A stretch of 64,000 nucleotides of DNA from contig MU858088.1 in assembly GCA_033297075.1 (NCBI GenBank), forward strand, positions 1-64,000, in the 5' to 3' direction. The notes beneath the pieces were generated by a model, which was given only the letters and a program-made list of their open reading frames with translations, did not search any database and was not told the DNA's origin. Both the position numbers and the translations under genes were made by a program. The stretch's first letter is position 1. Every line of letters starts with the position of its first letter. Below are positions 43,931-57,237 of this stretch, piece by piece. This stretch comes from Rhypophila decipiens. Its lineage: Eukaryota > Ascomycota > Sordariomycetes > Sordariales > Naviculisporaceae.

Positions 43931-46900
43931 TCAGCCCCGTGAAAAGCTCCCAGCTCTCTCCACTTCGGGATCATGACTAAGAGCAGACAAGGTAAACCCA
44001 AAGGTCATCTCCTCCACCTTGACCAACAAGTCCTCCCTGACACCGGGACCACAAGCCGCAGTACCAACGCCAGCAACCCTGGCATCGAGTCGCAAAAACG
44101 TAGCGTCCTCTTCGATCAAGTCACACGGGTGAGCTGCTTTCTCCAACATCTCGGCGCTGTGTCTTGTCGCGACGAAACTAAAGTCCTGATTGGTATTATC
44201 GGACCAGACACACCCTTCCTCTTTGGCCATGGCAGAGAGACGAACCCCGCCGCCGTTGACCTCGACCCATCTTGTCCCCATTCTGTTCCCATTCTCCTGG
44301 GGCACCTCGTAGTTGGTCTGGAGATCGGCAACTTTCTTTCCCCAGACACCCATCAGCTGAGCTGATTTCTTGTCCGGGTATGATTCCCCTGGTCCGAGGC
44401 CATGCCACTCGACAAATTCTAGCTCCCGGGCGAGACGGAGATTCAGCCCGACGCGCGGGACGTGCTCTGGGTGGGCACCCGATGGGGTTAATGTCGTTTT
44501 GAGCCGTATGACACTGTTGGCAGAGATTTTGTATGTAGTCTTGGCGGTGTAGCCCCAGGACAGGATAGGAGGGGACAGGAAGTGGGTGGTGGATATGGTG
44601 ACCGTGTTGTCGTCATCGTCGCTGATTGTGACATCGCGCAGTTGGCTGGTCATGGCGTGTACACCGAACCGCTGCCAGTATTGTAGAGACGATGCCTGGT
44701 CATTATCCGTCGGGGCGCGCCAGAACGAAGGCATGATTGCCGCGCGTGTGGTTGGGTCGGGCTTGAGGACAGCCTTGCCATTTGACTCCCAGCTTGTGAT
44801 GTACCCGGTGGCAGTGTCAAATACGACCGAGAAATTGTGCCCTGTGAATGTCCTCTTTGCGCCGACAGTTTTGGTAGTAATCGCGCTGTTCGGAGGCGCC
44901 TGTTCAGCGAACGCCAGAGGTGGATTGCCGGTCGTGAGCTGATGCTGGAAGATGGCAATCTGGTGGTTGGCTTCAGCCCATGGTGGCGGAGGACCGCGGT
45001 TTTGGAACTCGACGGTCAACCAGGTTTCAGTTCCGGTCTTTGCCTTCCTGACAGCATCAGGCAAGGCCATTTTGGTGCTTTCTCCGGGTTGGACGGGTGG
45101 CAGATCGAGGGTTCCCGTATCGATGGCAAGATCCCTACTGGTGACAGACAGGGGCGTTAGCTTTTGTATCCAGATTGTGACATTCCACAAGGAATGTGTT
45201 TTGGGAGTAATGCTTACGAGGATGGACCAAGCTGGTGAACCCTCCAAGAGACCAGGAGATGTTCTAGGCCAACAAAATTGTAAATATTCGTGACAATTAG
45301 GCTGTCCCCCTCCACAGAGACTTTGACAGGCTCATACACCTTTTTGAGTTCAACGAGCCCGGGCGTAGGTTGATGCGTGCTAAAGAGCAATCCATCCATG
45401 ACAAACGTCTTGTCGTTGGGTTCGTCCCCGAAATCGCCGCCGTATCCATAATATTCTTTGCCATTCGCGTCCTTTGTCAAAAGCCCGTGATTGGCCCACT
45501 CCCAGATGAAGCCGCCTTGGAGTCGTGTATTTGACTGAAATGCCCGTTCATAGTCCTCGAGCCAGCCAGGTCCGTTGCCCATCGCGTGGGCATATTCGCA
45601 GAGGATGATGGGCTTGTCGAAGCTACCGTCGGATTTCACTCCTTCGGTCTCGGCTAGCTCTATCAGCTTCTCGACTGGGGTATACATGTACGAGTAGAGG
45701 TCGGTGGACTTTGCCTGCGGGTCGCCTTCGTAATGGACTAGACGTCCTGGGTTGACTCGCTTCGCATAGTCGTACATGGCTTGATGGTTGCGCCCGTAGA
45801 AAGCCTCGTTGCCCAGAGACCAGATGATCACGGAAGTGTGGTTTTTGTCCCTAGCAATCAGCTGTTCCATTCTGTCAAGATAGGCTGCCGTCCACGAAGG
45901 GTTGTCGCTCGTGAATTTGGCGGCTTGTGGAAACGCGAGTTTCTTCCTCTCTTCGTAGTCCATCTCTTCGGGGATGTTCAAGGGCCGCGCGACTGCGTCA
46001 TAGAAGCCGTGGCATTCCAAGTCTGCCTCGTCGATTACCCACAGCCCGAGTTCATCGGCGAGATCAAGAAGCCTTGGATCGCTGGGATAGTGGCTGCATC
46101 TTAGGGCGTTGATATTATGCGCCTTCATCAACAGTAGGTCCTTGCGGATAAAGTCAATAGGAACGGCTCTTCCATGGAGGGGATGGTGGTCATGGCGGTT
46201 GACGCCTCGGAACCTGATAGGCTTTCCGTTGACAGAGATTAGTCCGTTCTCGAGATTGACGGTTCTAAATCCAAGTCTCTGATGAATTGTCTGAGTCGAC
46301 CCGTTTGCCGTGAGGGAGATCTCGACGTTGTAAAGCGTCGGTGTCTCTGCGGTCCATTTCTTGGCGTTGGCGACGGACATGATCATCTCGACATTCCCGT
46401 CGGAGCTGACAGTCTTCTCAAAGCTTGTAATGGCAGCACTGCCAGCTTGAGTGGGTTCTCGGATAACCACTTTGACTGCTGATTCTGAGCTTGATTTAAC
46501 AGTGATCGTAGCGTTGAGGATACCGTGCTGATATTGGCTGTCCAGGTCACCTCGAAGAAACCAATCCTCAATCCGGTTCTGAGAATCAAGAGAAATCAGG
46601 TGCACGTCTCGGAAGATTCCAGAGAGCCACCATTGGTCTTGATCCTCGATATATGACCCATCACACCACTGGTAAACCCTGACAAAGATCTCGTTGGTGC
46701 TATGTCTGTCGACGTAGGGCGTAACGTCGAATTCTGATGCATTCCTGGACCCTTGGGCGTATCCAATGAGTCTGTCGTTGACCCAGACATGATAGGCACT
46801 GTCAACACCATCGAAGCGTAGGCGAAGGTGTGAGTTCTCGTGCCAGCTTGAAGGCACGTTGAACTGACGTCTGTAAGTGCCTGTTGGATTCTCGCTAGGA

Positions 46901-47202
46901 ACAAAAGGAGGGCAGACGGGAAATGGGTAGATGACGTTGGTATATTGAGGCTTTCCGTGGCCTTGAAGTTGCCAGTGGCCTGGTACGCTGACCGTTGTCC
47001 ACTCCTCAGCAGCCGATGCCGACGGCTCGGGGGCGTCTAGGGGAGTAAAGGCATAGTGAAAATTCCATTGACCGTTCAGGAGAAGCGAGGTCTCCGGGAT
47101 GTAGTATGATCGCGGAGGGAGCGTGTTTCTTCGAAAGACGGCCTCATTGGAGTAGTCGGGTTTGTCTGGGTCCTGTCGAAGAGACATGCCCTGTGAACTC
47201 AT
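43931..47202 (-). CDS. bgaD: beta-galactosidase, GH2 (LacZ-like, intracellular)
   Basis: Exons 47202-45218 and 45137-43931 encode 1063 residues; the intron is 45138-45217 (80 bp, GTAAGC donor, GCTAAC branch, CACCAG acceptor). The order is that of GH2 enzymes: N-terminal jelly-roll (LLLNGQWNFHYAF, PGHWQLQGHG), immunoglobulin-like domain, TIM barrel (FRGVNRHDHHP), and the C-terminal beta-sandwich (SFWRAPTDND, WHGLGPGESYPD). Catalytic residues are the acid/base Glu466 in LGNE and nucleophile Glu536 in CEYAHAMGN. There is no signal peptide, so the enzyme should hydrolyse lactose in the cytosol. It is divergent from a lactose-type permease, the arrangement of bgaD-lacpA in Aspergillus nidulans. 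Confidence 0.96.
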
Positions 47203-47966
47203 GATGATGGCACTAAAAGCCTCTCCTGTAGTCGAGGAGTATTAAGTATTTCGGGACGTGTTTTTTGGGCCAGAGTTATAACTTGTGACGCTGCTGAGGA
47301 AAGGTATTCTTAAATAAATCTGTGTTATTCCTCAGGTGGAGGACCTTTACGGAGAATGAGACAGGCCTAATCAGGAAACATTCAAGAAGGTTCAAGGAAA
47401 ATGCACCCCTCTTGGCGGATGGCTGGCCCACAGTGGTACTCGGGTGATTGTCGGAGTGAGTGCCGGGCAGAGACGGGCCATTAAGGTTGAACCCGTGACC
47501 TACCGATGCCTGAGAGTAACTCCGGGGAACTCGGAGCCGAACGACTCCTCACTAGACCCCTGTCTTCCCCTCAGCAACCAACAAATCTTCCCCCAATCGC
47601 CGTCTCCAATTCCGCAATTCTGCCATCTCCAACTCGATCAACACCACTACAACATCTGGTCCACGACTCGTTGCCCGGCATCGCATATAGGCAATATGAT
47701 ACCCGCCGGCCACAGACCGGGTCAACAGCTCCCTCGCCGTCGCAACGAGCGGGGAAGGGAGATGGCTGAACGATCAAGCTTACCACCGATTGCAACCTGA
47801 CGACCCTGTCCATCTTCATGTTCCCGCGAATCTTATCACATGAATGCAACACAGCCCAGCAAGATATGATGGTCGCAGATATTTAGACAGCAATTCTCCT
47901 TTCCACATTTTCTTGCGACAATCTCCCAGTCGTGCCCCGGAATATTAGCATGAACTGTCTGTGAAC
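47203..47966. promoter_or_regulatory. shared beta-galactosidase/permease promoter with CreA-type sites
   Basis: 764 bp between divergent start codons. Three matches to the CreA consensus SYGGRG lie on the plus strand: GTGGAG (47336-47341), CCGGGG (47522-47527) and GCGGGG (47749-47754). A CCGG pair spaced by seven bases is at 47706-47720. Glucose repression and joint induction are inferred from these sites and the arrangement. A short consensus of this kind is expected by chance now and then. Confidence 0.5.
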
Positions 47967-49698
47967 ATGGCTACGAACTCGGAGAAGAAAATGGGAGCGG
48001 GCAGCCCTGCGGTTCAGCATCATGATGACGACCTCCACGATACCGATGCCGCGGTGCAGCTGGCCCACGACGAGGACGAGGCTCAGTACTCGCCGTGGTC
48101 GACGAGCATGTTACGTCTCTATCTTGTTCTTTCTTGTGCCTATCTGTGCGGCTGCCTCAACGGATTCGATGGCAGTCTGATGGGCGGTCTGAACGGCATG
48201 TCGAGCTACCTCCGGACCTTCAACATGTCAGTGTCCGGCTCCAGCACCGGCTTGGTCTTTGCAATGTACAACATCGGCTCTGTTGCGGCAGTTTTCTTTA
48301 CCGGTCCCATCAACGACTCTTTCGGCAGACGATGGGGCATGTTTACTGGTGCGCTCATCGTCATTATCGGAACAATCGTCCAGGCAACATCCAACAGCCG
48401 CGAGCAGTTCCTGGGTGGCCGCTTCGTTCTCGGATTCGGCGTCAGCTTTTGCTGTGTCTCGGCCCCCTGCTACGTCAGCGAAATGGCCCACCCCAGGTGG
48501 CGCGGCACCTTGACTGGTCTATACAACTGCACATGGTACATAGGGAGCATCGTTGCTTCCTGGGTCGTCTACGGATGTTCCTTCATCAAAACCAACGATG
48601 GATGGCGCATTCCCGTATGGTGCCAGCTGATTTCCAGTGGTTTCGTTTGCATATTTGTCCTCTGGCTGCCAGAATCGCCCAGATGGCTCATGGCACAGGA
48701 CCGACATGAGGATGCAGCGGCTGTTTTGGCCAAGTACCACGGCGAAGGAAGCAGCCACCACCCCTTGGTGATTCTGCAGATGAAGGAGATGGCCAACCAG
48801 ATCTCGAGCGAGGCCTCGGACAAGAAGTGGTACGATTACCATGAACTCTGGAACACTCATTCTGCCCGTCGCCGGCTCATTGGTGTTCTTGGCATGGCTG
48901 TCTTTGGCCAGATCAGTGGAAACAGCTTGTCGTCCTAGTATGCAATCCAAACAACAAAGCCAAATCTTCTTACCGCTAACCAATTCACAGCTACATGGTC
49001 AACATGTTAAAGTCGGCAGGAATCACCGAAGAACACAAGGTGCTTGCCCTCAACGGCATAAACCCAGCGCTTTCCTTTCTTGGCGCAATCACGGGTGCCA
49101 GAATGACGGACGTGGTTGGCAGACGGCCCCTTTTGCTGTACACGATTGTCTTTGCGTCGATTTGTTTCGCCATCATCACCGGAACAAGCAAGCTCGCAAC
49201 CGATGACCCGACCCAGACGGCTGCTGCCAACACGACGATTGCTTTTATCTTTATTTTTGGCATTGTCTTTTCCTTCGGCTGGACTCCCTTGCAGAGGTAA
49301 GCCTCCTAGAAGCGAAGCATCAAGAGAACAGGCATTCTAACAATCGCTAAAAAAACAGCATGTATATCGCCGAATGCCTCCCAACGGCCACTCGTGCCAA
49401 GGGAACCGCCGTGGGGAACCTGGCCTCCTCGGCCGCTTCCGTGGTTCTCCAATATTCCTCCGGTCCAGCGTTTGAAAAGATAGGTTACTATTTTTATATT
49501 GTTTTTATTTTCTGGGATCTCTTCGAGGCCGTGATAATTTACTTCTACTTCCCCGAGACTAAGGGAAGGACTCTGGAGGAGCTTGAGGAAGTCTTTTCTG
49601 CGCCAAACCCAGTCAAGAAGAGCTTGGAGAAGCGAAGTGCTCAGACAGTTCTCAATACCGTCGGACTGACGGACGAGAAGGCGTCGCAGGTTGCTTGA
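47967..49698 (+). CDS. lacpA: MFS sugar transporter, lactose permease type
   Basis: Exons 47967-48937, 48991-49296 and 49359-49698 encode 538 residues; all phases agree. The ATG at 47967 is preferred because the frame upstream has only a GTG. The hydrophilic N-terminus (about 45 residues, His/Asp-rich) is followed by about 12 TM helices. Sugar-porter landmarks are [18 protein letters not shown] (loop 2-3), [26 protein letters not shown] and [16 protein letters not shown]. The protein is a plasma-membrane proton/sugar symporter. Lactose or lactose-like substrate is inferred from similarity in pattern to fungal lactose permeases and from the divergent beta-galactosidase. Confidence 0.92.
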
Positions 49699-50156
49699 TA
49701 ATCTCGGCAGGGGTGGTTGAAAGCTGTAAACCTTGGTATAGTCTGCTGCTGCTTGATTGACGTCTGGATAATACAATACCCCTTTGTCTGGAATTATGGC
49801 TGTATTCAATGCGATTCGATCGGCTAAAAGAGTCCCCAATATGCTTACCCGACCTTGACACCTTGCGGACCGATTTGGTCCGAAAATGTCACGTTTAGCC
49901 ATGGCCGAGGGCCCTTGGAGCGTCCCCTACTACCTTCCCCAACCGAGCCCTGTCCTTCCGCCTGCCCCGCAGCAATTCAAGGGAAAGCTACAGGTACCTC
50001 CATACAGTGCCCCAGATATCCTGGCACATACCCACTGCACTCACTTTACTTCTCCCCACTTGTCTCTGTTCACTGTCTCATCGTCGGACCGCGTCGGAGC
50101 GAGTCCCAGAGATCGACTTCGGTTGCAAAAGATACCAAGACAAGCCAGACCCAGCC
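49699..50156. other. intergenic region, permease 3' / regulator promoter
   Basis: 458 bp. Pyrimidine-rich from about 49920 to 50080. No gene recognised. Confidence 0.55.
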
Positions 50157-52603
50157 ATGCAGAACGAACACCACTGGGCCGAGCCAGCTCGGAAGCGGCT
50201 GAGGACGTCTCACGCCTGTGATCTTTGCCGTGGACGCAAGATCCGATGTGATGGAAACAGCCCATGTGCTGCTTGCGTCGCCGCTGACACTGCCTGCACC
50301 TATGGGAGCGAGGCTAACTCGTAAGTTTTCTCCCTTCCACTTCGCCCTATTTGTAAACAGAGCCTTACTCACTAACGATTATATAGGAGGGGGAAGAGCG
50401 AACTCATCCTTGATGGGGTCATGCGTGTTGAGAGGATGCTACACGAAATGAATGCTAATATTGCATCGGTGAGCATCTCTTCATCAACCAACTTGCAGCC
50501 AACTGCTAACACAAACCTCCGTAGATCACACCTTCGTTCAATGGCCGTATCGGACCTACAATCCTTCCACCCATACGCGAATCCCAGCCTGCTAGAGGCA
50601 GCTTCTCGACAAGTCCTATAGCTACTCAAGGACATGCATTCAACATCCACCAAAACAACCCACCTCAACAACGCCGTACCTCGTTTGCCGATCCAGAGGC
50701 CCCCGAGAACCTCGAGAACGCTGTCTTGGAAACGTGGCACACATCGACCACTGAGGCTGTCCTCCAATGGACCCATTTTGATGCGTTTCCCAGTCTGCGT
50801 GACGAATACATCCCAATCTTTCAACTGGAGCAATCTCGCCCACCGCTCGCCGTCAAGCCAGCCATCGGAATATATCATTTTCTAACCCCGGACGAAGTAG
50901 ATGGAATTCTGGACTCTTTTTCCCATAACATCAACTTTTGGTATCCGACAACCTCACTTGACCAGATGAGAGCGGCACGCGATCTTATACTCTCTGGCGT
51001 CGACCTACGCGATCGACCTCGCCCTGAGACCGTCTTGGCCTTGCTTATCATGGCCCTAGGCTGTGCAAGCCAGGCGGTCGCAGATCTCTTTCCCTTTTCT
51101 TCTCTTGACGGAAGAAGTCATCCCGGCATTGCGGAAACCAGATCTAGAGCGCATAACCTGTCAATGGTGTTCTTCTCCTCCGCCATGCCAATGATATACG
51201 CAGTTCATACCACGCCGTCTTCGACCTCCACCCACTGCCTGTTCTTCACGGCAATCTATTTTGCATACCTGAGGCGTCCACTCCAGGCGTGGGAGTACAT
51301 TTCATCGGCAGCTTCGAAGTGCATGCTGTTCTTATCCTACCTTCCCACTCCAGCATATAACGAAGATGGCTCGCTCCGCCAAGACATGGAAAGGATCCGC
51401 CGTATATTCTGGGCATGCTATATACTTGAGAGCGACTATCTAGCCGAGCTCTCATCGCTCCCCTTGTCCGGCATAGCACGTATAGAAAGTTCTGTTCCCC
51501 TACCAGGCGCGACACCAGGAGTCCAGGAATACAGAACTCAGCTGGATGAAGAGGAAGGCGTTCGATCGACCTGCTACTTCCTGGCATGCATATCAATGAG
51601 GAGACTGCTGAACCGGGTCCACCAGTTGCTCTATGCGCGAGGGACTGGGGCTGGCCAAGATATATCCAGGTTCCCCTTTGTGGTTGCTGAGTTGAGTAGT
51701 CAGCTGGAGGAGTGGCGTGATGTTTTGCCGTCGGTTTTCAAGTTCAAGGTGCCGCCTTTGGGTACGGGAGTAGACCATACCAAGGACCAGGACCAGGATG
51801 GTAGAACTCTGAATGAGATACTGCTCGCGCCGACTGAAGAAGTGGGCTTGCGGGGCAGGAGAGCCTCAAGGCGCAGGTTTCTGAGACAGAGGTATCTAAC
51901 CTGTCGGAGCGTGATTTACAGGCCGTAAGTTTTTCATTGCCACTTCACACTTCTTTCTCCCTAGGCACACGCTGACATCTCTTTCTATGGCAATTAGATA
52001 TCTCATGTGGATGCTCAACGGCGGGGCAACATCTATTGCGACGCCAGCAGCCTCAATCTCGTCGCCCGTTTCAGGTCGCTCGGCAAATGGAGCAGCAACA
52101 TCACCGAATTCCGTGACCGACACAGCTCGGGAGCATCATTCGCAACAGGATATGCTCCATAATACCAAAGCCTGCCTGGACGCCTGTCTGCTGCATATCC
52201 TCAACCTGAGAGGATTCGCACAGACGGTCATGGTTGATACCTGGATCTGTTCTCTTTCGTAAGAATCCTCCTCACAGCCCCCCAAGAATTGCCTAAGACA
52301 GCGACTGACCAAAATGCGATAAACAGAATGGCAGGCGCAATGCTCGTTCTCCTTGCTGCTGTCCGCTTTCCGTCCTTGAGAAACCTCATTGGCCCAGAGG
52401 TCCTCGCCGCAGGGGATCACCTCCGGGCTTTGCTGGAGGAATGGCAACGGATCAAGGGGGAGCCCAACTCACCCAGCGTGGATCAGAGTGTTGAGATTAT
52501 TGCCAAGGCAGATCAGTTCATCAAGGAGGCGTATCGCCAGTCTGGTCTTGGCAGTCCCGCGGCGACAGGGCCAGAGGCAGAAGCAGGGGTGAATAGGAAC
52601 TAG
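50157..52603 (+). CDS. Zn2Cys6 transcription factor beside the lactose genes
   Basis: Five exons (50157-50320, 50387-50468, 50525-51924, 51998-52258, 52327-52603) encode 727 residues. The Zn2Cys6 cluster is at residues 21-47 (C-x2-C-x6-C-x5-C-x2-C-x6-C) behind a basic RKRLR stretch. A linker and short helix (VERMLHEMNANIAS, probable dimerisation) follow. The large middle region has the fungal_trans pattern (FLTPDEVDGILDSFSHNINFW; DMERIRRIFWACYILESDYL). It is nuclear. It follows the permease on the same strand by 458 bp, so it is a candidate regulator of lactose/galactoside use; only position supports this. No intron overlaps a domain core. Confidence 0.93.
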
Positions 52604-55451
52604 ATTACAAGGAAACACATTTGGGTGGATGAATGTAGATATATACGTGTAAGCAGGTGTAAAGGAGGGACGTGACATCCTATGAATGAACGTTGAGAAG
52701 ACTGTCGTCAAACTGTTAAGAAGAAAGTGATCAACACCTTGAAAGACTAGCAGAGCTTATGTCTGATCTTTACGCCCTATTTTGACAGCCACGTAACTTG
52801 CAAGGTCTCGGACATGCGAGAGTCGTGGGTCGGATGCATGTACCCTACCATAGTATATGACACAGTTGTAGCTTGCTTATATGATGAGATCAGCCAAATA
52901 GACAAAACAAGCGCTTAACTTTGTGGTCGAGGATTTCCCATCACAAGCTGTTGCTCATGGAACAGAAGACAAACTGGCGGGTGACCGCGAGCCAGGCAGT
53001 GGCTGTCATTCCCCGAGACGGCGGGGCAGACTAGAGACAAATAAGAGCGAGAGGTATGAGTAATATGTGCTATTATTAAGTAAATCTTGTGTGTTTTGTG
53101 CTGTCGCAAGCCCACGCGGCAATCTTCAATTGAAATTCCACAATCAGACATAGTACCATAGTCCACGAATGCTCAGAGTAATCCTCAGTATAGATGTGCT
53201 ATATATGCTGTTGAGAGTAGACAGCAATATGATGGTTATGAAGATTGATTTTAGTGTTCAGTAGGAAGAACAGTACTGTACAGAACCCCTGAGGGATGTA
53301 GTCCTTGCACTGCATAGTGGCTTGCTTATATAATCCAACATATGCCCGGATTAAATCCGCGGGCCCTCTTCTTGGGACTCTGTTTACAACCCCTGACCCT
53401 TACCAAGAAATAAGGGTCAGCCTTACCAAGCAATAACCGTACATGTTGATGGTGGGAAGATCATATATGAACTCGGATTATGTAAAGGGCGTTCATGCCC
53501 ACGTGCGATTTACTCATGCGCTGGGACCAATGTTTGGATGCTAACTTCCTCACGGGGTTCAAAATTGCGACGTATTTCTTGATTAAGAACCACCGCAATG
53601 GGAGAAGGAATGCCTTTGGTTGGGAGGTTGGCAGCTTGGTTCCCGGTCACCGAGTTGGTCTGACGTTGGCTAATTTCTCAGACTCGTTCATGCCCGTCGT
53701 GACCCAGGGGTTTGGTTCAATCTTTGGTCCTAGTGGATTTATGTCAGACAGGTCTGGAAACTTGGTTGGTCAAGATCTCATGTTTCACAGACTGTCAAAT
53801 GTCAATGAGCCGGTCAGGGTCTCAATACGCATAATCTCCTTTTATGGTCAGGTCAGATGACATTTCTTGTGTGACGCTGACTTTTTTGGGCTCTGCATGA
53901 TCTCAATGTAACCTAGCAAGAAGATTGTTTGTTCTCAAACGGTTCAGTGTGGCCCAGAGAGACAGACTGACAGAGAAAAGTTGCCAAAAGGGGAAAAGGT
54001 AAGGCTGGGTTTTTCCTGGTAATGTTTATTATACGAATCAGCCGGGGACTTTTGCAGGTTCTGGAACCATGTAACCATCAAATGTTTACTCAACGTGTCA
54101 ACCGCTACTCATATTCTGTAAAGCCATAATGTATGATCACAATCCACATGAGTCCCTATCTCGGGCACTCGAAGCCTCAACCTGAATGGTTTGTTCTTGG
54201 TACATGACTCGAATTAGCACTTGTTAGCACAAATAACATGAAGTACCTTCTCCTTGCTAATTAGCTGGAGAATCTAAGCTCGCATATGCATAGCTACCTT
54301 CATGATTATGAGAATTAAGTTCTTTGTCCGTCCTTTGTCCCTTCTTTGTATGCAAGGCCGGATATCATTTTAGGAGATTCCGGACTGCGGTTTTCAAATC
54401 TCTTTCACATGTTGTCGGATGTTCTCTGGCATTGAGCACATTTTCTCCGAGTCAGGGAGCCAATATCCGAGGTGTTGTTCACAGACCGATGAGCCTGATT
54501 TTGCCATGAATTTGCCAAGCATGGTTCTTGGATCCTCTCTGTGGTGAGATTAGTCTTCGTGACCATATCTGTGTAATGGCACCAGGCCAAAGGAGACGCA
54601 TGGTGATCAAAGGTTGTGGAGTTCCGAGTATCGGAGGATATGTTCCTATTAGTCCTTGTGTCCGCGACACTTGATGCATAGGGATAACAGTCATCAGACA
54701 TTGGCTTTGCAGTCCAGACATTGCTTAATGTCGTGTGGAACTGGCTTCGGCTCAACCAAATCGGTGACAACTGTTGACCGTAGTCCCGACGGAGACGATG
54801 GCTTCAAAATCAGCACTCTTTATTTCGAGCTTGCTTGATCTAGTGAATGCATGCTATACAGAGTTTGCATGTCATGATACATCGCTGAATCTTCCGCTTA
54901 AGCTGATATGCCTCCGAAACCTGTTGCCGGCCGAAGCCGGCGAAAACTGTGCCAATATGGATTTATCTTATCTTCAACCATACCGGCCACATGAGCTCGT
55001 CTTGGCTCACAGTAACTGTTAGTGCCTTGATGAGAAGGACACGATTACGCTGTGGCGATGTTTTCTTACATCTCTCTCTCAGTGTTCTAAACATGGACCT
55101 TGAACGTAGAAGAAGGTGGTCAGACTCGGCCTTCAACCACAGGACCATGGAGATACCTCCACGATCCAGAGTATGCCAAGCGATGAGAGTCATCCTCAAA
55201 GGCGGATGGTTGGGCTGAGCAGGTCATGCATCTCCGAGTAGCGTCCAAGGATTGAGCACAGGGGAAATACCAAACAGAGCCTCACTGAGATTGATACCGC
55301 CGGCCATCGTGTATAAATACTAAGGCATCGTCCTCACCCAGAACCTCAAATGCATCACCATCACATTCCCATCTTCTCAGACAACCTCACAGTAGCAAAC
55401 CAGACTATTCCAAGACTCCAAGTTCCCAAAAACCAACTTTCAACATCCAAA
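52604..55451. other. 2.8 kb region without supported gene
   Basis: Open frames in this stretch are short, without domains, and read against ordinary composition. A perfect hairpin with 10 bp arms CTGACCCTTA and TAAGGGTCAG (loop CCAAGAAA) lies at 53393-53420, inside a locally repeated CCTTACCAAG context. The 3' end holds the promoter of the next gene. Confidence 0.5.
55312..55319 (+). promoter_or_regulatory. TATA box of the 8-Cys secreted protein gene
   Basis: TATAAATA lies 133 bp before the ATG at 55452, followed by a CA-rich leader. Confidence 0.45.
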
Positions 55452-55880
55452 ATGGTCCAGATCGCCTCATTCACCGTTGTCGCCGCTGTCCTGGCCAGCC
55501 AGGCTGCCGCATCCACCACCTGCGTCAAGGACCAGATCTATTGCGGCTTCACCCTCTTGAACGGTAGCGGTAGTGAGTTTTGTCACAGTATCATACCGAG
55601 ATATTCTGGAACAGTCCTAACAAATCATGTTCAATGATAAACAGAAGACTTTGACACCTGGAAGGACCGTGTGGACCAGGCTCTCCTCACCGCCCGGCCC
55701 ATCCAGCCTGTCGACAGCACTCACGAGTATCACAGCTTGTTTCTCTGTCTGCCCGACAGCACGCTTAAGTTTGTCGATTGGTGCATCGATAACCCGGGCA
55801 AGGAAATCCGCTGCCAGCCTGCCAGCAATGACGCCTGCACGGTCGGTAACAATGACTGCTGTGGTCCTGCTAAGGCTTAA
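55452..55880 (+). CDS. small secreted 8-cysteine protein
   Basis: Exons 55452-55572 and 55645-55880 encode 118 residues. The intron is 55573-55644; the GTGAGT donor is preferred over a GTAGTG three bases earlier, and both keep the frame. A signal peptide (about 1-20, ending AAAS) leads to a mature protein of about 98 residues with eight Cys (including the terminal CC). No domain is recognised. Size, secretion and even Cys number fit an effector-like or antimicrobial-like protein with four disulfides. It stands alone, 2.8 kb from the nearest upstream gene. Confidence 0.8.
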
Positions 55881-57237
55881 ATCAGGACATCAACGCCAAC
55901 TGGAGATGATGGTCGGAATTGGCGATATGACGAGTTGGTGACCTGACTTCTATTCTCAGCCGACAATGCTACCTTGACGTGATTCATTGTCAGGGTCTGG
56001 AAGTGCAGTCAGGGGTGGTTGAAGTACACATGAGCCTGCTGTTGAGGTTGAGCAGAGTGATCATTTTTCTCTTTTTTTTGTATAGATTCCGGCCGGTTTC
56101 TTTGCTTTGACTTTCTTTCTTTTCAGTCGCTCGTTGGATAGAACAATACATCAGTATACTGTACCCATCCTGCAGCCCCCCGGGCACCTCATTTGTTGCC
56201 CTTTCTTTGGTTGAATGGAAGATTGTTTGTCAATTTCACAATATCTTGAATCTACGGTGTTGCGACGACTGCGATTACATGTGTTGCGGTACCGTTCATC
56301 TTTTTGCCAAACCACATTCAGGCACACATTCTTGCAAATTTGGCGGGAAAGAAGCTCATCGTTCCTTCTTGTGCCACAAGCTTCCGGATCGGCAAGATCG
56401 AGGGCGGAATTTTGCATGTGGTTGGGACAGTGCAGTTTCTCGCCAGAACCCCGATTCGTCGGCTCAAATTCGTTTCACTAGAGATGTTTCATGGAAATTG
56501 CAAATGTATCCTCATCAAACAAGTTGCAGTAATATCGCAATACGAACATTGGGTGTGACTCGTGATGAAAACTAAAAGTTTGTTTACTTCTTTCCTATTT
56601 AGGACTAGCCCCACTCTACCCCTATTTCACATCCACAAGAACAGAGCCCACCTCGGTGCAGATAGAGCAGTAAGAAAAGATGAAACTCGTATTGACGAGC
56701 CGGATCAAGGATTTGCTCGGAGTCTGACGAGTATCACGATACGGTAAGGTGGATTGCCCTGGTCCCGTCATTGGTTTGTTCTGTAACTCGTCGGTTACCA
56801 CTTGTAAGCCGAACTGTTATTGAAAATGGTTGATTTGATCAATGTTTGGGACGAGAAATAAGAACATAATACAAGGAAATTGGGTTACCAGACCCGTAAT
56901 CTCTACAGCCCGAAATTTGCGACGTCATCACCCCTCAGTGCCCTCACCGAGGGCGATCGCCTGGCTCGGCCAACGACCGGACCGGTGAAGTGGGATGGGC
57001 AGTAATGACCGACCGAGAGCGGTTTCGGGATTGGATCAAATCCACTCGTGCTCAAAAAGATGGGCCAAGCTCGTGCAAACTGATTGATCAACACGGATAA
57101 ATAACCGATCCCAATCCTTCTTGTTGTCTTCGTCTGTCCGCCATTGAAGTCCAACTTTGCAAGGCAACAGAACCGACCAATTCAATTTGCCCAGACCAAC
57201 AACGGTAATCATTCGCAAACCCAAACATACCTCGAAG
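55881..57237. other. intergenic region, nothing recognised
   Basis: 1.36 kb. The 3' UTR of the 8-Cys gene (T-rich near 56065-56080) and the promoter of the eqolisin-like gene. Overlapping open frames near 56200-56570 lack domains. Confidence 0.5.
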
